DNA of 42,854 nt from the NCBI GenBank assembly GCA_016342645.1, contig JAEINX010000024.1, positions 1-42,854 of the forward strand, given 5' to 3'. This document shows positions 1 through 9,443 of this stretch, one piece after another. The number at the start of each line of letters is the position of its first letter. Within the stretch, counting starts at the first letter, position 1. Source of the DNA: Bacteroidales bacterium (lineage in GTDB: Bacteria > Bacteroidota > Bacteroidia > Bacteroidales > JAEINX01). The position numbers were made by a program, and so were the translations under genes. The notes below the pieces were generated by a model. It worked only from the letters and a program-made list of their open reading frames with translations. It had not been told where the DNA came from and ran no database searches.

Positions 1-47
1 ATTTCTACAAATTACACAAAACCTTTTAACCTCAACAACTAAATGAT

Positions 48-365
48 TCACACCCACTTTCGTTTTTTATTTTTTACTTCTTTTTCTCTAAAAGCATCTT
101 CAAGATCAATATTATTTCTGTTAGCAATCGCACAAATATAGATTAGAATATCTGAAAGCTCATCAGCTATAGTACCAAAATTTGAATTATTATCAATTTT
201 TAAACCCTTGGCTTTTCTAACTGCTTTAAAAAGCTCGCCAATTTCTTCGCCAAGCAAAAGGCACTTATCGTGAGTTGACTGATCAATAAAACCTCTTTCG
301 TGTTCAAGCTCTGCAACATATCTTTGAAAATCGCTGAGGCAGGGTTTTTCTTTTAAATTCGGCAT
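48..365 (-). CDS. MazG-like nucleotide pyrophosphohydrolase
   Basis: Small all-alpha NTP pyrophosphohydrolase of the MazG/NTP-PPase superfamily, expected to hydrolyse (deoxy)nucleoside triphosphates to monophosphate and PPi in the cytoplasm. With the start at 365 the protein has 105 residues. The superfamily metal-binding motif is visible: E40-E41-x-x-E44 in 'GEEIGELFKAVRK', then E69-x-x-D72 in 'DELSDILIYICAI'. A longer reading from 419 would add 18 unconserved residues and overlap the transglycosylase gene by 35 nt, so the ATG at 365, about 20 nt past that gene's stop, is preferred. It lies downstream of the transglycosylase gene on the same strand and may be cotranscribed. The family is clear; the substrate cannot be read from sequence. 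The C-terminus is basic (KNKKRKWV). Confidence 0.82.
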   Translation of the reverse strand: MPNLKEKPCLSDFQRYVAELEHERGFIDQSTHDKCLLLGEEIGELFKAVRKAKGLKIDNNSNFGTIADELSDILIYICAIANRNNIDLEDAFREKEVKNKKRKWV

Positions 366-384
366 TAATATTGGTTTTCGGTTG

Positions 385-1845
385 TTAATTATTCTTAATA
401 AACAATTTATATTGTTCATGTCTTTTTAAAATATCTTTTACGTAATTGCGAGGCTCCTCACCTCGGCAATAACCAAATCTAACTGCTTCATCGTTGTAAT
501 ACTTAGGTTTAGATAAAAGAAGAATAAATTTACTTACATTTTTATCCCAAACATTTGGATTATACCCATGTTTTTCGGCCAACCGCCTTGCATCATCCAC
601 ATGATTATATCCAACATTATAGGATGCCAAAACAAATTTGATTTTTTCAGGATAATCAATCTCCTCAAAACGATCGGAAATATGTTTTAAATAAATTGTT
701 CCGGCTTTAATATTTTCATCAGGATTAAATAATTTAGTAACTCCAAATTGTTTAGCGGTTTTGGGCATCATTTGCATTAGTCCTTTTGCTCCTGCCCACG
801 ATTTAGTTTTAGGATCGAACCTTGATTCCTGAAAAATTTGCGAAGCAAGTAATCGCCAGTCCCAACCTAAATTCGCAGAATGTTTTTTGATAATTTCATC
901 AAATTCTGAAATTTTTCCTCCCGAAACTGAAAAATATTCACTTTTCATCCGCCGTTTTGCAGCTTTTTTATTTTTAAAATATTTATTATAAATAACATAA
1001 TAATCTGTTGTTTTTCGCATTTTTTTAATCCAATTGTTAATTGAGGCAAGGAGTTTAGGCGAGGTTTTTCTAACTGCCCAGGCAATTCTTTGCGAAAAAC
1101 TAACTTCAGTTTCAACATCGAGAATCGGGTAATATGTTTTATTTAATAACGCAATATTTTTATCAGCTACCGTATAATCAATTTCACCATCTGCAACCAT
1201 TTTTATCAAATCTTCGGTAACCACATTTTCACTAACCGGAGTAATATCAATATCACCACCGATTTCATCCGAAAGATTATTTAATCTTTCATAATAAGGA
1301 GAACTTTTTTTTACATGAACTTTTTTGTTAATGAGATTTATGGGGTCTTTAATGAGTTGCTTGTCAATATTATCTAATGTCATTTTTCTCCAATTTTTCG
1401 GTTTTCGCTGGACAAGTACTTGTTGCGTTAAGGTGTGATAATCTGAAAAACTTAGAATATTATTTCGTTCTTTTGTAATTGTGAGAGCCTGAGCAATTAT
1501 GTCGCCTTTTCCGCTTTCAAGCCATGAAATTGCTGTATCCAGATTGTCGGTTAAAATAATATGAAGTTCAACATCTATGCTCTTTGAAAAAAGTTCAAGT
1601 AATTCATATTCATAACCCATAGGTTTCCCTTTATAAATAAAATAACTTGTGGAATTATATTGGGTAATAGCAGTTAAAGTATCTTTTTTAACTATTTGAG
1701 GCAAATCAGTTTTTACAATATCTTTTTGGTTTCGCTTTTTTTGTTGCAATCTACTTTCACTTTCGTTTGAACAAGCCTGAAATATCAAGAAAATGAACAC
1801 AAAAATCTCAATTTTGTAATTTTTTATATAAAGCAATTTTTTCAT
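385..1845 (-). CDS. mltF: MltF-like membrane-bound lytic murein transglycosylase
   Basis: 486-residue lipoprotein that should cleave the MurNAc-GlcNAc bond of peptidoglycan, forming 1,6-anhydroMurNAc products, at the periplasmic face of a membrane. The N-terminus is a lipoprotein signal with lipobox FQAC (Cys about 25). Residues about 48-300 resemble a family 3 solute-binding domain ('YKGKPMGYEYELLELFSKS'), the usual MltF regulatory module. Residues about 310-450 are an SLT domain with catalytic Glu340 in 'FQESRFDP', then 'GAKGLMQMMPKTAKQFG' and 'ASYNVGYNHV'. This two-domain layout and the length match MltF. It diverges from rsmE across a 110-bp gap holding a -7-like box on each strand. The MazG-like gene follows. 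The family call is firm; the gene symbol rests on architecture. Confidence 0.9.
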   Translation of the reverse strand: MKKLLYIKNYKIEIFVFIFLIFQACSNESESRLQQKKRNQKDIVKTDLPQIVKKDTLTAITQYNSTSYFIYKGKPMGYEYELLELFSKSIDVELHIILTDNLDTAISWLESGKGDIIAQALTITKERNNILSFSDYHTLTQQVLVQRKPKNWRKMTLDNIDKQLIKDPINLINKKVHVKKSSPYYERLNNLSDEIGGDIDITPVSENVVTEDLIKMVADGEIDYTVADKNIALLNKTYYPILDVETEVSFSQRIAWAVRKTSPKLLASINNWIKKMRKTTDYYVIYNKYFKNKKAAKRRMKSEYFSVSGGKISEFDEIIKKHSANLGWDWRLLASQIFQESRFDPKTKSWAGAKGLMQMMPKTAKQFGVTKLFNPDENIKAGTIYLKHISDRFEEIDYPEKIKFVLASYNVGYNHVDDARRLAEKHGYNPNVWDKNVSKFILLLSKPKYYNDEAVRFGYCRGEEPRNYVKDILKRHEQYKLFIKNN

Positions 1846-1899
1846 TCGATTAATTGTATTTTAAATATTTTAATTAAAAATTAAATTTAAGTGATACTG

Positions 1900-1907
1900 C
1901 AAATATA
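1900..1907 (-). promoter_or_regulatory. Bacteroidota -7 box upstream of the transglycosylase gene
   Basis: On the minus strand this reads TATATTTG, matching the Bacteroidota -7 consensus TAnnTTTG, 54 nt before the ATG at 1845. No good -33 TTTG lies 19-21 nt upstream. Assignment is by motif only. Confidence 0.4.
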
Positions 1908-1920
1908 TCAAATTTATCTT

Positions 1921-1928
1921 TAAATTTG
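1921..1928 (+). promoter_or_regulatory. -7-like box upstream of rsmE
   Basis: TAAATTTG matches TAnnTTTG and lies 27 nt before the rsmE ATG at 1956, in the divergent gap shared with the transglycosylase gene. No clear -33 element was seen. Confidence 0.38.
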
Positions 1929-1955
1929 TGATGTTTTTTAACAGATTAAAATCTT

Positions 1956-2654
1956 ATGCAGCTTTTTTATACACCTGATATAGAATCGAATATATATCAG
2001 TTGAATGAACAGGAATCAAAGCATTGTGTTCGAGTACTTAGATTGAAAAAAGGTGATAAAATATTTTTAACCGATGGCAAGGGAAATCTTTTCGAGACCG
2101 GCTTGATTGAAGATGGAATTAAAAAATGCATTGTTGAAATTATTGAGAAAAAGAGTGAATTCGGGAAAAGAAATTATAATGTTCACCTTGCTGTAGCTCC
2201 CACAAAAAACATAAATCGTTTTGAATGGTTTTTGGAAAAGGCTGTTGAGATAGGAGTAGATGAAATAAGTCCCATGATTTGCGAACATTCGGAACGTAGA
2301 ATTTTGAAAACCGAAAGGCTCAATAAAATAATTATTTCTGCATTAAAACAATCTTTAAAAACTTATTTGCCAAAACTAAACAAAACAAAAAGTTTTTCTG
2401 AAATAATTAATTCGAATCGGGATTGCGAAAAATATATTGCTTATTGTGATGGGAATCCGCCTTTTTTAAAAGATATTTATCTAAAAGGAAAAGATGTGCT
2501 GATTATGATAGGCCCCGAAGGAGATTTTAGTAAAGCTGAAGTTGAAATGGCCGCATCAAAAGGAATTGCCCCGATAAGTCTCGGGAAAAGCCGCTTAAGA
2601 ACAGAAACTGCTGCTATAGTTTCATGTCATACAATTGAATTATTGAACGAATAA
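1956..2654 (+). CDS. rsmE: 16S rRNA m3U1498 methyltransferase RsmE
   Basis: 232-residue SPOUT-class methyltransferase that N3-methylates U1498 of 16S rRNA using S-adenosylmethionine. The N-terminal PUA-like part contains 'ESKHCVRVLRLKKGDKIFLTDGKG'. The SPOUT knot is seen as 'IGPEGDFSKAE' from G186 and 'LGKSRLRTETA' from about residue 209, both signature RsmE motifs that form the cofactor pocket. 'EKAVEIGVDEISPM' is also typical. Length is normal for the family. It starts the plus-strand pair with the DUF4159 gene, which begins 8 nt after its stop, so the two are probably cotranscribed. Confidence 0.95.
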   Translation: MQLFYTPDIESNIYQLNEQESKHCVRVLRLKKGDKIFLTDGKGNLFETGLIEDGIKKCIVEIIEKKSEFGKRNYNVHLAVAPTKNINRFEWFLEKAVEIGVDEISPMICEHSERRILKTERLNKIIISALKQSLKTYLPKLNKTKSFSEIINSNRDCEKYIAYCDGNPPFLKDIYLKGKDVLIMIGPEGDFSKAEVEMAASKGIAPISLGKSRLRTETAAIVSCHTIELLNE

Positions 2655-2662
2655 AACAACAA

Positions 2663-3316
2663 ATGAAACGATATACCATAATAATTTTAATAATTTTATT
2701 TTTTTCAGGATCAATTAATGCTCAAAAAATTCAAATTGCATTATTAAAATATAATGGCGGGGGCGATTGGTATGCAAACCCGACTTCATTGCCTAACCTA
2801 ATTGCATTTTGCAATCAAAATCTTGGTACTGATCTTTCGGAAGACAATTCTACTGTTGAAGCAGGAAATCAGGAAATATTTAATTACCCATTCGTGCATT
2901 TGACCGGGCATGGGAATGTTATTTTTTCGATGCAGGAAGCTGAAAATCTGAGAAATTATCTCATCGCAGGTGGCTTTTTGCATATTGACGATAATTATGG
3001 CCTCGATAAATACATACGTCCACAGATGAAAAAGGTTTTTCCTGAACTAGATTTTGTCGAACTTCCTTTTGATCACCCAATTTATCATCAGAAATATGAT
3101 TTTCCAAAAGGTTTGCCAAAAATTCATGAGCATGACGACAAACCTCCGCAGGGTTTCGGATTGATTTATGAAAACCGTTTACTGTGCTTCTATACTTATG
3201 AATGTGATTTAGGTGATGGTTGGGAAGATTACGAAATTCATAAGGACTCGAAAGAAACAAGAATAAATGCTTTGAAAATGGGGGCAAACATAATTCAATA
3301 TGTTTTTATGGAATAA
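2663..3316 (+). CDS. Secreted DUF4159 protein
   Basis: 217-residue exported protein with a signal peptide at residues 1-20 ('IILIILFFSGSINAQ'). The mature part resembles the DUF4159 family, common in Bacteroidota and of unknown biochemical function. Visible conserved stretches are 'HLTGHGNVIFS', 'LIAGGFLHIDDNYG', 'FDHPIYHQKYDFPKGLPKIHEHD' and 'FYTYECDLGDGWED', which suggest an alpha/beta fold with several conserved His and Asp residues. It follows rsmE by 8 nt; a link to rRNA methylation is not implied. No enzymatic activity is claimed. The family call is good, the function unknown. Confidence 0.82.
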   Translation: MKRYTIIILIILFFSGSINAQKIQIALLKYNGGGDWYANPTSLPNLIAFCNQNLGTDLSEDNSTVEAGNQEIFNYPFVHLTGHGNVIFSMQEAENLRNYLIAGGFLHIDDNYGLDKYIRPQMKKVFPELDFVELPFDHPIYHQKYDFPKGLPKIHEHDDKPPQGFGLIYENRLLCFYTYECDLGDGWEDYEIHKDSKETRINALKMGANIIQYVFME

Positions 3317-3684
3317 TTGCTAATACAGAAAATTTTCTCCTAATTTAAAAAATATAATCAGATAATCAACAAATTAAAAGTTGAAAAATCTAAGTTTTGG
3401 CCTTTTTGAACTGAACCCTGCTTTCAAAAGCCCTCATTAATTGCAATTGATTTAATTGAAAAACATTGGTTTAAATTTGAAAAAAGGAATGAACTAATTT
3501 AAAAAAAATACTAATTTATTTTAAAACATTTGTTATTGATAGATTAATATAATCATAATCAGGTACTAATTTATTAAGGAAAAATTTTTATTAAAAAAAA
3601 TATTATTACATTTGCAGGTCAATTTAAGAAAGAATGTTCTTAATGAATTATAATTAACGGAGAAATTTTAATTTCAATTTTTAA
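3317..3684. other. Intergenic region without a recognisable gene
   Basis: 368 bp, very AT-rich. It holds the -7-like box at 3607-3614 near its right end. No convincing hairpin terminator for the DUF4159 gene, no RNA gene and no gene remnant was seen. Confidence 0.6.
3607..3614 (+). promoter_or_regulatory. -7-like box upstream of the DUF349 gene
   Basis: TACATTTG matches TAnnTTTG and is followed by GCAG. It lies 70 nt before the ATG at 3685, implying a leader of about 65 nt. The expected -33 position is an A/T run with no TTTG. Confidence 0.45.
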
Positions 3685-6003
3685 ATGGAAGACAAAGAGC
3701 GATCTAATCAGATTCCCAAAAATGCAAATGTTGCAAAAAAGGAAGAGAATCCAGTGCCTGAAGTTATTTCGGGAAATGAGCCTCAAGGCAATATAATTAT
3801 TAAAGAAGAACCTACTGAGAATTCAGTATCTGAAGAAAATATTATTATGGAAACTAAAGAAAAACCTAACGATTCGAATGAAAAACCGGATCAGGAAAAT
3901 GAATCGGTTAATAAGGACGAAAAAGTTATGGAAATTGAAAAACCTAAAGACCCAATTTCTGAAACTTCAAAGATTGAAATCGAAGAACCTGAACAAAAAC
4001 CTGAAATTGAGAAGTTAGAGGAAACTCCCGCAACAGTTACGGAAGAAAAGGCAACTGAAAAACTTGCCTCAGAGGGCAAAGAAGATGACGTTACTGAAGC
4101 AGAAAAAGCGGAAATTTCAGTTGATGATTCAGAAGAAAAACCGGATCAGGAAATAGTTTCTGAAAACAAAGATATTGAAAACGTAGAAGTTCAACCGGAA
4201 GCAGTAGATAAAACAGAAACCCAAGTTTCTGAAAAAGCCTCGGATACTGAACACGAAAAACATAAAGAAGCTGCAAAGGAACCTATTAATGAAAATTACG
4301 ATTCTTTTACAAAGGAAGAATTAATTGAAAAACTTGGAGAAATAGTTCAGGAAGATGATGTTAGTTCAATAAAAACTATAGTTACTCTTATCAAAGTTAC
4401 ATATTATAAAAAACAAAAAGAAGGCGAAGAAAAAAAGTATAAGGATTTTCTTTCGCAGGGAGGTATTAAAGAAGATTATGTTCCTGAAGAAAATTTATTA
4501 GATAAACAATTTGCCGAAATTTTTGATATTTATAAAAAAAATAGGGCAAAATTCAGAAAAGAGCAAGAAAACAATAAAGTTGAAAATCTCGAAAAAAAGA
4601 AAAATATTCTTGAAGAACTTAAAGAGTTGATAAATTCTGACGAAACTTTGAAAAAGACTTACGACGATTTTAAATTGCTTCAGGAGAAATGGAAAGGAAT
4701 AGGAATGGTTCCGGCGGGTGAGGTTAGCAACCTTTGGCAAAATTATCACTTTCTGGTGGAAAGATTTTTCGATAAAGTAAAGATAAATAATGAATTAAAA
4801 GACCTTGATTTAAAGAAAAATTTAGAAAGCAAAATTGTTCTTTGTGAAAAAGCCGAAGAACTTCTTTTAGAAAATTCCGTGTTGAAATCTTTCAAACAAT
4901 TGCAAAAATATCATGAGAAATGGAAAGAGATCGGTCCAATTCCGCAGGACAAAAAAGACGAAATTTGGGAAAGGTTCAAAACAACCACAAATAAAATCAA
5001 TGAAATCCGAAGAGAATATTATTCAAAACTTCAGGATCAACAAATAGTAAATCACGAAACTAAAATTGCTCTTTGTGAAAAAGCTGAAGAAATTCTTTCA
5101 AAAGAAAATATTTCGGTTAAAGATTGGCAAAAACGTACCAATGAAATAAATGAACTACTGAAAGTTTGGAAAACTATTGGCCGTGCCCCACGTAAACTTA
5201 ACGATGAAATATGGGATAGATTTAAAGCATATCTAGATGCATTTTTTGGTGCAAAAAAAGAATATTTTACAAAACTTAAACAAGAGCAAATTGATAACTA
5301 TAATCAAAAACTTGATTTATGTGCTCAGGCTGAAGCTCTTTCTGAAAGTTCAGATTGGAAAAACACCACTTTGGACCTAATTAACCTTCAACGAAAATGG
5401 AAAGAAATTGGCCCTGTGTCACGAAAAAATTCAGATAAGATTTGGAAACGATTCAGATCAACATGCGATAAATTTTTTGATAGAAAATCAGAATATTTTA
5501 AAAATATTCATTCAAATGAAGCCGATAATCTTAAACTTAAACTTGACCTAATTAAGAAAATAGAAGAATATCAATTTAGTGATAATAAAAATGAAAACCT
5601 TGAAATAATTAAAGGATTCCAAAGAGAATGGACTGAAATTGGACATATTCCGATAAAGGAAAAAGATAAAGTTCAGAATTCCTTTAGAGATACGATAAAT
5701 AAACATCTTGATGCTCTAAAAATTAATTCTTTGGAAATAAGCACCTTGAATTTTAAATCAAAATTCGATACTATAAAATCTTCTCCGGATGCAAATAGAT
5801 TAATATACCAGGAACGTAATTTCATTTCAAATAAGATTGATAAACTACGAGAAGAAATCAACTTATGGGAGAATAATATTGGTTTTCTTGCTAACTCCAA
5901 AAAGGCAAGCCTTTTGAAAGAAGAATTCAAAAAGAAAATTGAAAAAGCCAAAAAAGATTTGCTTGTTTTAGAAGAAAAGTTTAAAATCGTTAAAGAATAT
6001 TAA
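3685..6003 (+). CDS. DUF349 repeat protein with acidic N-terminal tail
   Basis: 772-residue protein of two parts. Residues 1 to about 205 are low-complexity and rich in Glu, Lys and Pro ('EEPEQKPEIEKLEE'), probably disordered. Residues about 205-772 are helical and carry five DUF349 units centred on a W-x-x-I-G motif with Trp at 336, 413, 495, 572 and 649, a spacing of 77, 82, 77 and 77 residues, for example 'EKWKEIGPIPQDKKDEIWER'. The C-terminus is a coiled-coil-like Lys/Glu segment ending 'LEEKFKIVKEY'. No signal peptide or membrane segment is present, so it is probably cytoplasmic. DUF349 proteins are widespread in Bacteroidota; their molecular role is not established to my knowledge. Confidence 0.88.
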   Translation: MEDKERSNQIPKNANVAKKEENPVPEVISGNEPQGNIIIKEEPTENSVSEENIIMETKEKPNDSNEKPDQENESVNKDEKVMEIEKPKDPISETSKIEIEEPEQKPEIEKLEETPATVTEEKATEKLASEGKEDDVTEAEKAEISVDDSEEKPDQEIVSENKDIENVEVQPEAVDKTETQVSEKASDTEHEKHKEAAKEPINENYDSFTKEELIEKLGEIVQEDDVSSIKTIVTLIKVTYYKKQKEGEEKKYKDFLSQGGIKEDYVPEENLLDKQFAEIFDIYKKNRAKFRKEQENNKVENLEKKKNILEELKELINSDETLKKTYDDFKLLQEKWKGIGMVPAGEVSNLWQNYHFLVERFFDKVKINNELKDLDLKKNLESKIVLCEKAEELLLENSVLKSFKQLQKYHEKWKEIGPIPQDKKDEIWERFKTTTNKINEIRREYYSKLQDQQIVNHETKIALCEKAEEILSKENISVKDWQKRTNEINELLKVWKTIGRAPRKLNDEIWDRFKAYLDAFFGAKKEYFTKLKQEQIDNYNQKLDLCAQAEALSESSDWKNTTLDLINLQRKWKEIGPVSRKNSDKIWKRFRSTCDKFFDRKSEYFKNIHSNEADNLKLKLDLIKKIEEYQFSDNKNENLEIIKGFQREWTEIGHIPIKEKDKVQNSFRDTINKHLDALKINSLEISTLNFKSKFDTIKSSPDANRLIYQERNFISNKIDKLREEINLWENNIGFLANSKKASLLKEEFKKKIEKAKKDLLVLEEKFKIVKEY

Positions 6004-6048
6004 TATTTCAAATACCTGTCTTTAAGTAATTTTGGGGTTAAATGAAAA

Positions 6049-6070
6049 AACCCCGCCTTTCAGCAGGGTT
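6049..6070. terminator. Bidirectional rho-independent terminator
   Basis: Arms AACCCCGC (6049-6056) and GCAGGGTT (6063-6070) around loop CTTTCA. On the minus strand the stem is 8 bp with one G-U pair, followed by a T run, so it suits the protease gene ending at 6171. On the plus strand there is one C-A mismatch, then TTTTT, so it can also end the DUF349 transcript. Confidence 0.8.
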
Positions 6071-6170
6071 TTTAGTATTTATTTAAAACTTGCCAGCACG
6101 TACCCGTTTCGGGAAAGGCAAACACGCTTAATTTTAGGCACTCTTAGCTTTAGTTCACTTTAAGTACTTC

Positions 6171-9100
6171 TTATTTGGATTTATCAGGATAATCCGGAAT
6201 CGGTGCTATTTCTTTAGGATAATTCTTTAATTGCTCAAGAATTACTTCAATAGCTTTATTTAATTGTTCATCTTCTCCGGCATATTCTTTTGCCGGATCG
6301 TTTTCAATGAAAATATCAGGTTCCACTCCATGACCTTCGATGATAAATTTAGATCCATCACTTGCATAATGAGCAAATTCAGGCCTCATTAGCGAACCTC
6401 CATCAATAATCGGTAATGAGCCTCTGATACCAACAACGCCTCCCCATGTACGTGTTCCGATTAAAGTTCCTATTTTAAGTTTTTTAAACTGGTAAGGGAA
6501 TAAATCGCCATCGGAAGCTGAATAGCAGTTGATTAAACAAACTTTCGGGCCAACGATCATTGCTTCGGGACTTATAGATTGTGATGTGTTTCTTGCTACC
6601 TTCATCATTGCAAGTTCACGGTTAAGTCTTTCAATAATCATAGGAGAAACATTTCCACCTCCATTGCCTCTGTCGTCGATGATTAAGGCTCGTTTATTCA
6701 ATTGAGGATAATAATGTTTAATGAATTCATTCAAACCTTGTGCACTCATGTCGGGTATGTGAATATAACCTACTTCTCCATTTGTTGCTTCATTTACTTT
6801 TTTAGTATTATTCTGAACCCATTCGTAATAATAAAGATCGCTTTCATTGCTTATTGGTATAATAATTACTTTTTTACTGTCTTTTTCCGATGGATTATCA
6901 TTTACGGTAAGTTCAATCTGCTTATCGGGTGTATCAAGTAATATTTCGTAAATATTATTCATTTTATTGGTCGGTTTTCCGTTTATTGCAATAATATAAT
7001 CGCCTTCCGAAACATCTACACCAACATCATTAAATGGCGAACGCATTGATTTATTCCAATTTTCACCGTCTAAAATTTTATCAATCCTGTAATATCCCGA
7101 TTTATCTCTGCTTAATTCGGCACCAAGCAAACCGGTCTTAATTTTCTTAGGTGAAGGTTTGTCGCCACCACTTACATAAGCATGGCCGACACTTAATTCG
7201 CCAATCATTTCACCGATAATATAATTTAAATCATTGCGATTATTTACATAAGGAATCAGAGGATTATACTTATCATAAATCACATTCCAGTCAAGTCCGT
7301 GCATGTTGGGGTCATAAAAGAAATCGCGCATTTGTCTCCAGGATTCATCATAAACTTCCTGCCATTCTTCTTTAAGGTCAACCCAAACTTTCATGTTGGA
7401 AAGATTAAGATATTCTTTTATTGAAAGCTTTGATTTCGGCAGATCAACAATTGCATACTTACCTCCATTTGAGATTAACATTTTCTTATTATCAGCGGAA
7501 ATAATATAACTTCTGAAATCTCCTATTTCGGTTTCTTTTTTCTTTTTCAGGTTGAACATTTTCAAATGTGATTTTCCGTCAGAACGTGTAAATGAGACAT
7601 AATAAACACTGTTACCGATTGAATTTATACTCCAAAAAACTCCGGCACTTACAGGCAACTCTATTGTTCTGTTAATAATTCCATCAAAATCAATAATTAT
7701 ATCCTTTGATTTTTCTTCGTCCTTTTCGTCTTTTTTAGCTTCATCATTTTTACCTTCACTATCATCTTTCTTTTTTTCATCTTCTTTAATGCTTACTTCA
7801 TCATTTTTAGGTTCAAAAGGAGAGGGAGTATCTTTTGCAAGTGTGATAAAGTAAATTTTATACATATCTCTGTAAGCATGATTCCACTCTGTCCAGCTAT
7901 AGATCGGAGAAAAATTTCGTGCCGATTTAAAGAATAAATATTTTCCATCGGAACTAAATGAAGGATCGTCTGAGTCATACCATTCTTCGGTAACAACTTG
8001 CTTTTCTTTAGTTTCAACATTGTAAAGATAAATTCTTGTAACTTCATTATGTTTCGGTAGTGCATAAGCTATCCATTTATTATCGTGTGACCAACAATAA
8101 TCTCTTATCTCACCGTCTGTAGCTTGCTCAACCACTATTGTTTTCTTACTATCAATATCAATATATTGCAACCTTAGCATTTTATCCGACCAAAGAAGAC
8201 TTTTACCGTTATCCGACCAAATTGGATTATATTTATAAGTATCGCTTTTTTTGGTCAATTGAATTGGGGCTTCGCTTCCATCCTGATTTATTAAATAAAT
8301 TTCATCTTCTCCGGTTTGGTCAGAAATAAACGAAATATATTTTCCTTTTGGAGACCACTCGACATTACGGTCGTGAACTCCTGACGATTCGGTAAGATTT
8401 CTGGTAATTCCTTTTTCTGCCGGAACGGTGTAAACATCTCCTCTTGCACCGAAAACGGCTCGTTTTCCATCGGGAGAAACCGCATAAGAATCGATCGATT
8501 CGTTTACATTTTTCAATTCATTTCGTCCACCGGCAAAATCATCGGAAATAATAATTTCTATTTTTTCGGCTTTTTCTGTGGCCAAATTAAAATTATAAAT
8601 ATACCCTCCATTTTCGTAAATTATTGATTCGTTTCCGAGCGAAGGGAATTTAATATCGTAATTTGTGTAATTTGTAAGTTTTTTAGTTTCGCCCGTTTGT
8701 GTGTTATATGAAAACAAATTCATTGTCCTTTCACGGTCTGATAGAAAATAAATATAATCACCTTTCCACATAGGGAAAATATCCTGAGCAGGATTTTTTG
8801 TTACATTTTCGGTTTGTTTTGTTTTGAAGTTATAAACCCAAACATCGTCTGCCATTCCTCCTTTATAATATTTCCATGTTCTGAATTCTCTGAAAACACG
8901 GTTATAAGCCAATTTTTCTTTGTCAGGCGAATAGCTACAGAATCCACCACATGGCAACGGAAGTTCTTCGGACAAACCACCTTCGGTTGAAATCAGAAAC
9001 AATTGTCCTTTGAATGAATTAAATGATTTTTTTCGTGAACGATAGACTATATCATCATTATCTTTCCAACACATTACTATATTGTTTGGTCCCATTCGGT

Positions 9101-9443
9101 CGGAAACATCATCCCGTCCGAGAGTTGCTGTAAAAGTCAACCTTTCCGGTATTCCACCTTCAGCAGGCATTAGATAAACTTCCGTATTACCATCGTATTG
9201 GCCCGTAAAAGCCAATTGCTTTCCATCAGGAGAATACTTTGCAAACATTTCGTAACCAATATCGTTCGTAAGTTTTCTTGCCGTTCCTCCATCTTTTGAA
9301 ACAGTATAAAGATCACCGGCATAAGAAAAAACGACATTTTCGCCATGAATTGTCGGAAATCGCATTAATCTTGCCTCGTCTTGGGCAAACAAACCGCACT
9401 GAAAGAGAATCATTACGGCTACTAAAGTCATGATTTTTTTCAT
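6171..9443 (-). CDS. Tricorn-like S41 peptidase with beta-propellers and PDZ
   Basis: 1090-residue exported protein related to the archaeal Tricorn protease and bacterial homologues, expected to trim peptides processively. The ATG at 9443 gives a clean signal peptide ('LVAVMILFQCGLFAQ'); an upstream in-frame ATG at 9560 would bury it, so it is rejected. Residues about 22-580 contain TolB/PD40-type propeller blades ('YSPDGKQLAFTGQYDG', 'SPDGKRAVFGARGD'). A Glu/Lys/Asp-rich insert follows, then a second beta-rich segment, a PDZ-like region ('DVGVDVSEGDYIIAINGKPT') and an S41 core. Candidate catalytic residues by analogy with Tricorn are His754 ('SVGHAYVSGG') and Ser977 ('CYSASDGDLF'). It is convergent with the DUF349 gene. 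The family is firm; the substrate is unknown, and the signal peptide places it outside the cytoplasm, unlike archaeal Tricorn. Confidence 0.9.
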   Translation of the reverse strand: MKKIMTLVAVMILFQCGLFAQDEARLMRFPTIHGENVVFSYAGDLYTVSKDGGTARKLTNDIGYEMFAKYSPDGKQLAFTGQYDGNTEVYLMPAEGGIPERLTFTATLGRDDVSDRMGPNNIVMCWKDNDDIVYRSRKKSFNSFKGQLFLISTEGGLSEELPLPCGGFCSYSPDKEKLAYNRVFREFRTWKYYKGGMADDVWVYNFKTKQTENVTKNPAQDIFPMWKGDYIYFLSDRERTMNLFSYNTQTGETKKLTNYTNYDIKFPSLGNESIIYENGGYIYNFNLATEKAEKIEIIISDDFAGGRNELKNVNESIDSYAVSPDGKRAVFGARGDVYTVPAEKGITRNLTESSGVHDRNVEWSPKGKYISFISDQTGEDEIYLINQDGSEAPIQLTKKSDTYKYNPIWSDNGKSLLWSDKMLRLQYIDIDSKKTIVVEQATDGEIRDYCWSHDNKWIAYALPKHNEVTRIYLYNVETKEKQVVTEEWYDSDDPSFSSDGKYLFFKSARNFSPIYSWTEWNHAYRDMYKIYFITLAKDTPSPFEPKNDEVSIKEDEKKKDDSEGKNDEAKKDEKDEEKSKDIIIDFDGIINRTIELPVSAGVFWSINSIGNSVYYVSFTRSDGKSHLKMFNLKKKKETEIGDFRSYIISADNKKMLISNGGKYAIVDLPKSKLSIKEYLNLSNMKVWVDLKEEWQEVYDESWRQMRDFFYDPNMHGLDWNVIYDKYNPLIPYVNNRNDLNYIIGEMIGELSVGHAYVSGGDKPSPKKIKTGLLGAELSRDKSGYYRIDKILDGENWNKSMRSPFNDVGVDVSEGDYIIAINGKPTNKMNNIYEILLDTPDKQIELTVNDNPSEKDSKKVIIIPISNESDLYYYEWVQNNTKKVNEATNGEVGYIHIPDMSAQGLNEFIKHYYPQLNKRALIIDDRGNGGGNVSPMIIERLNRELAMMKVARNTSQSISPEAMIVGPKVCLINCYSASDGDLFPYQFKKLKIGTLIGTRTWGGVVGIRGSLPIIDGGSLMRPEFAHYASDGSKFIIEGHGVEPDIFIENDPAKEYAGEDEQLNKAIEVILEQLKNYPKEIAPIPDYPDKSK

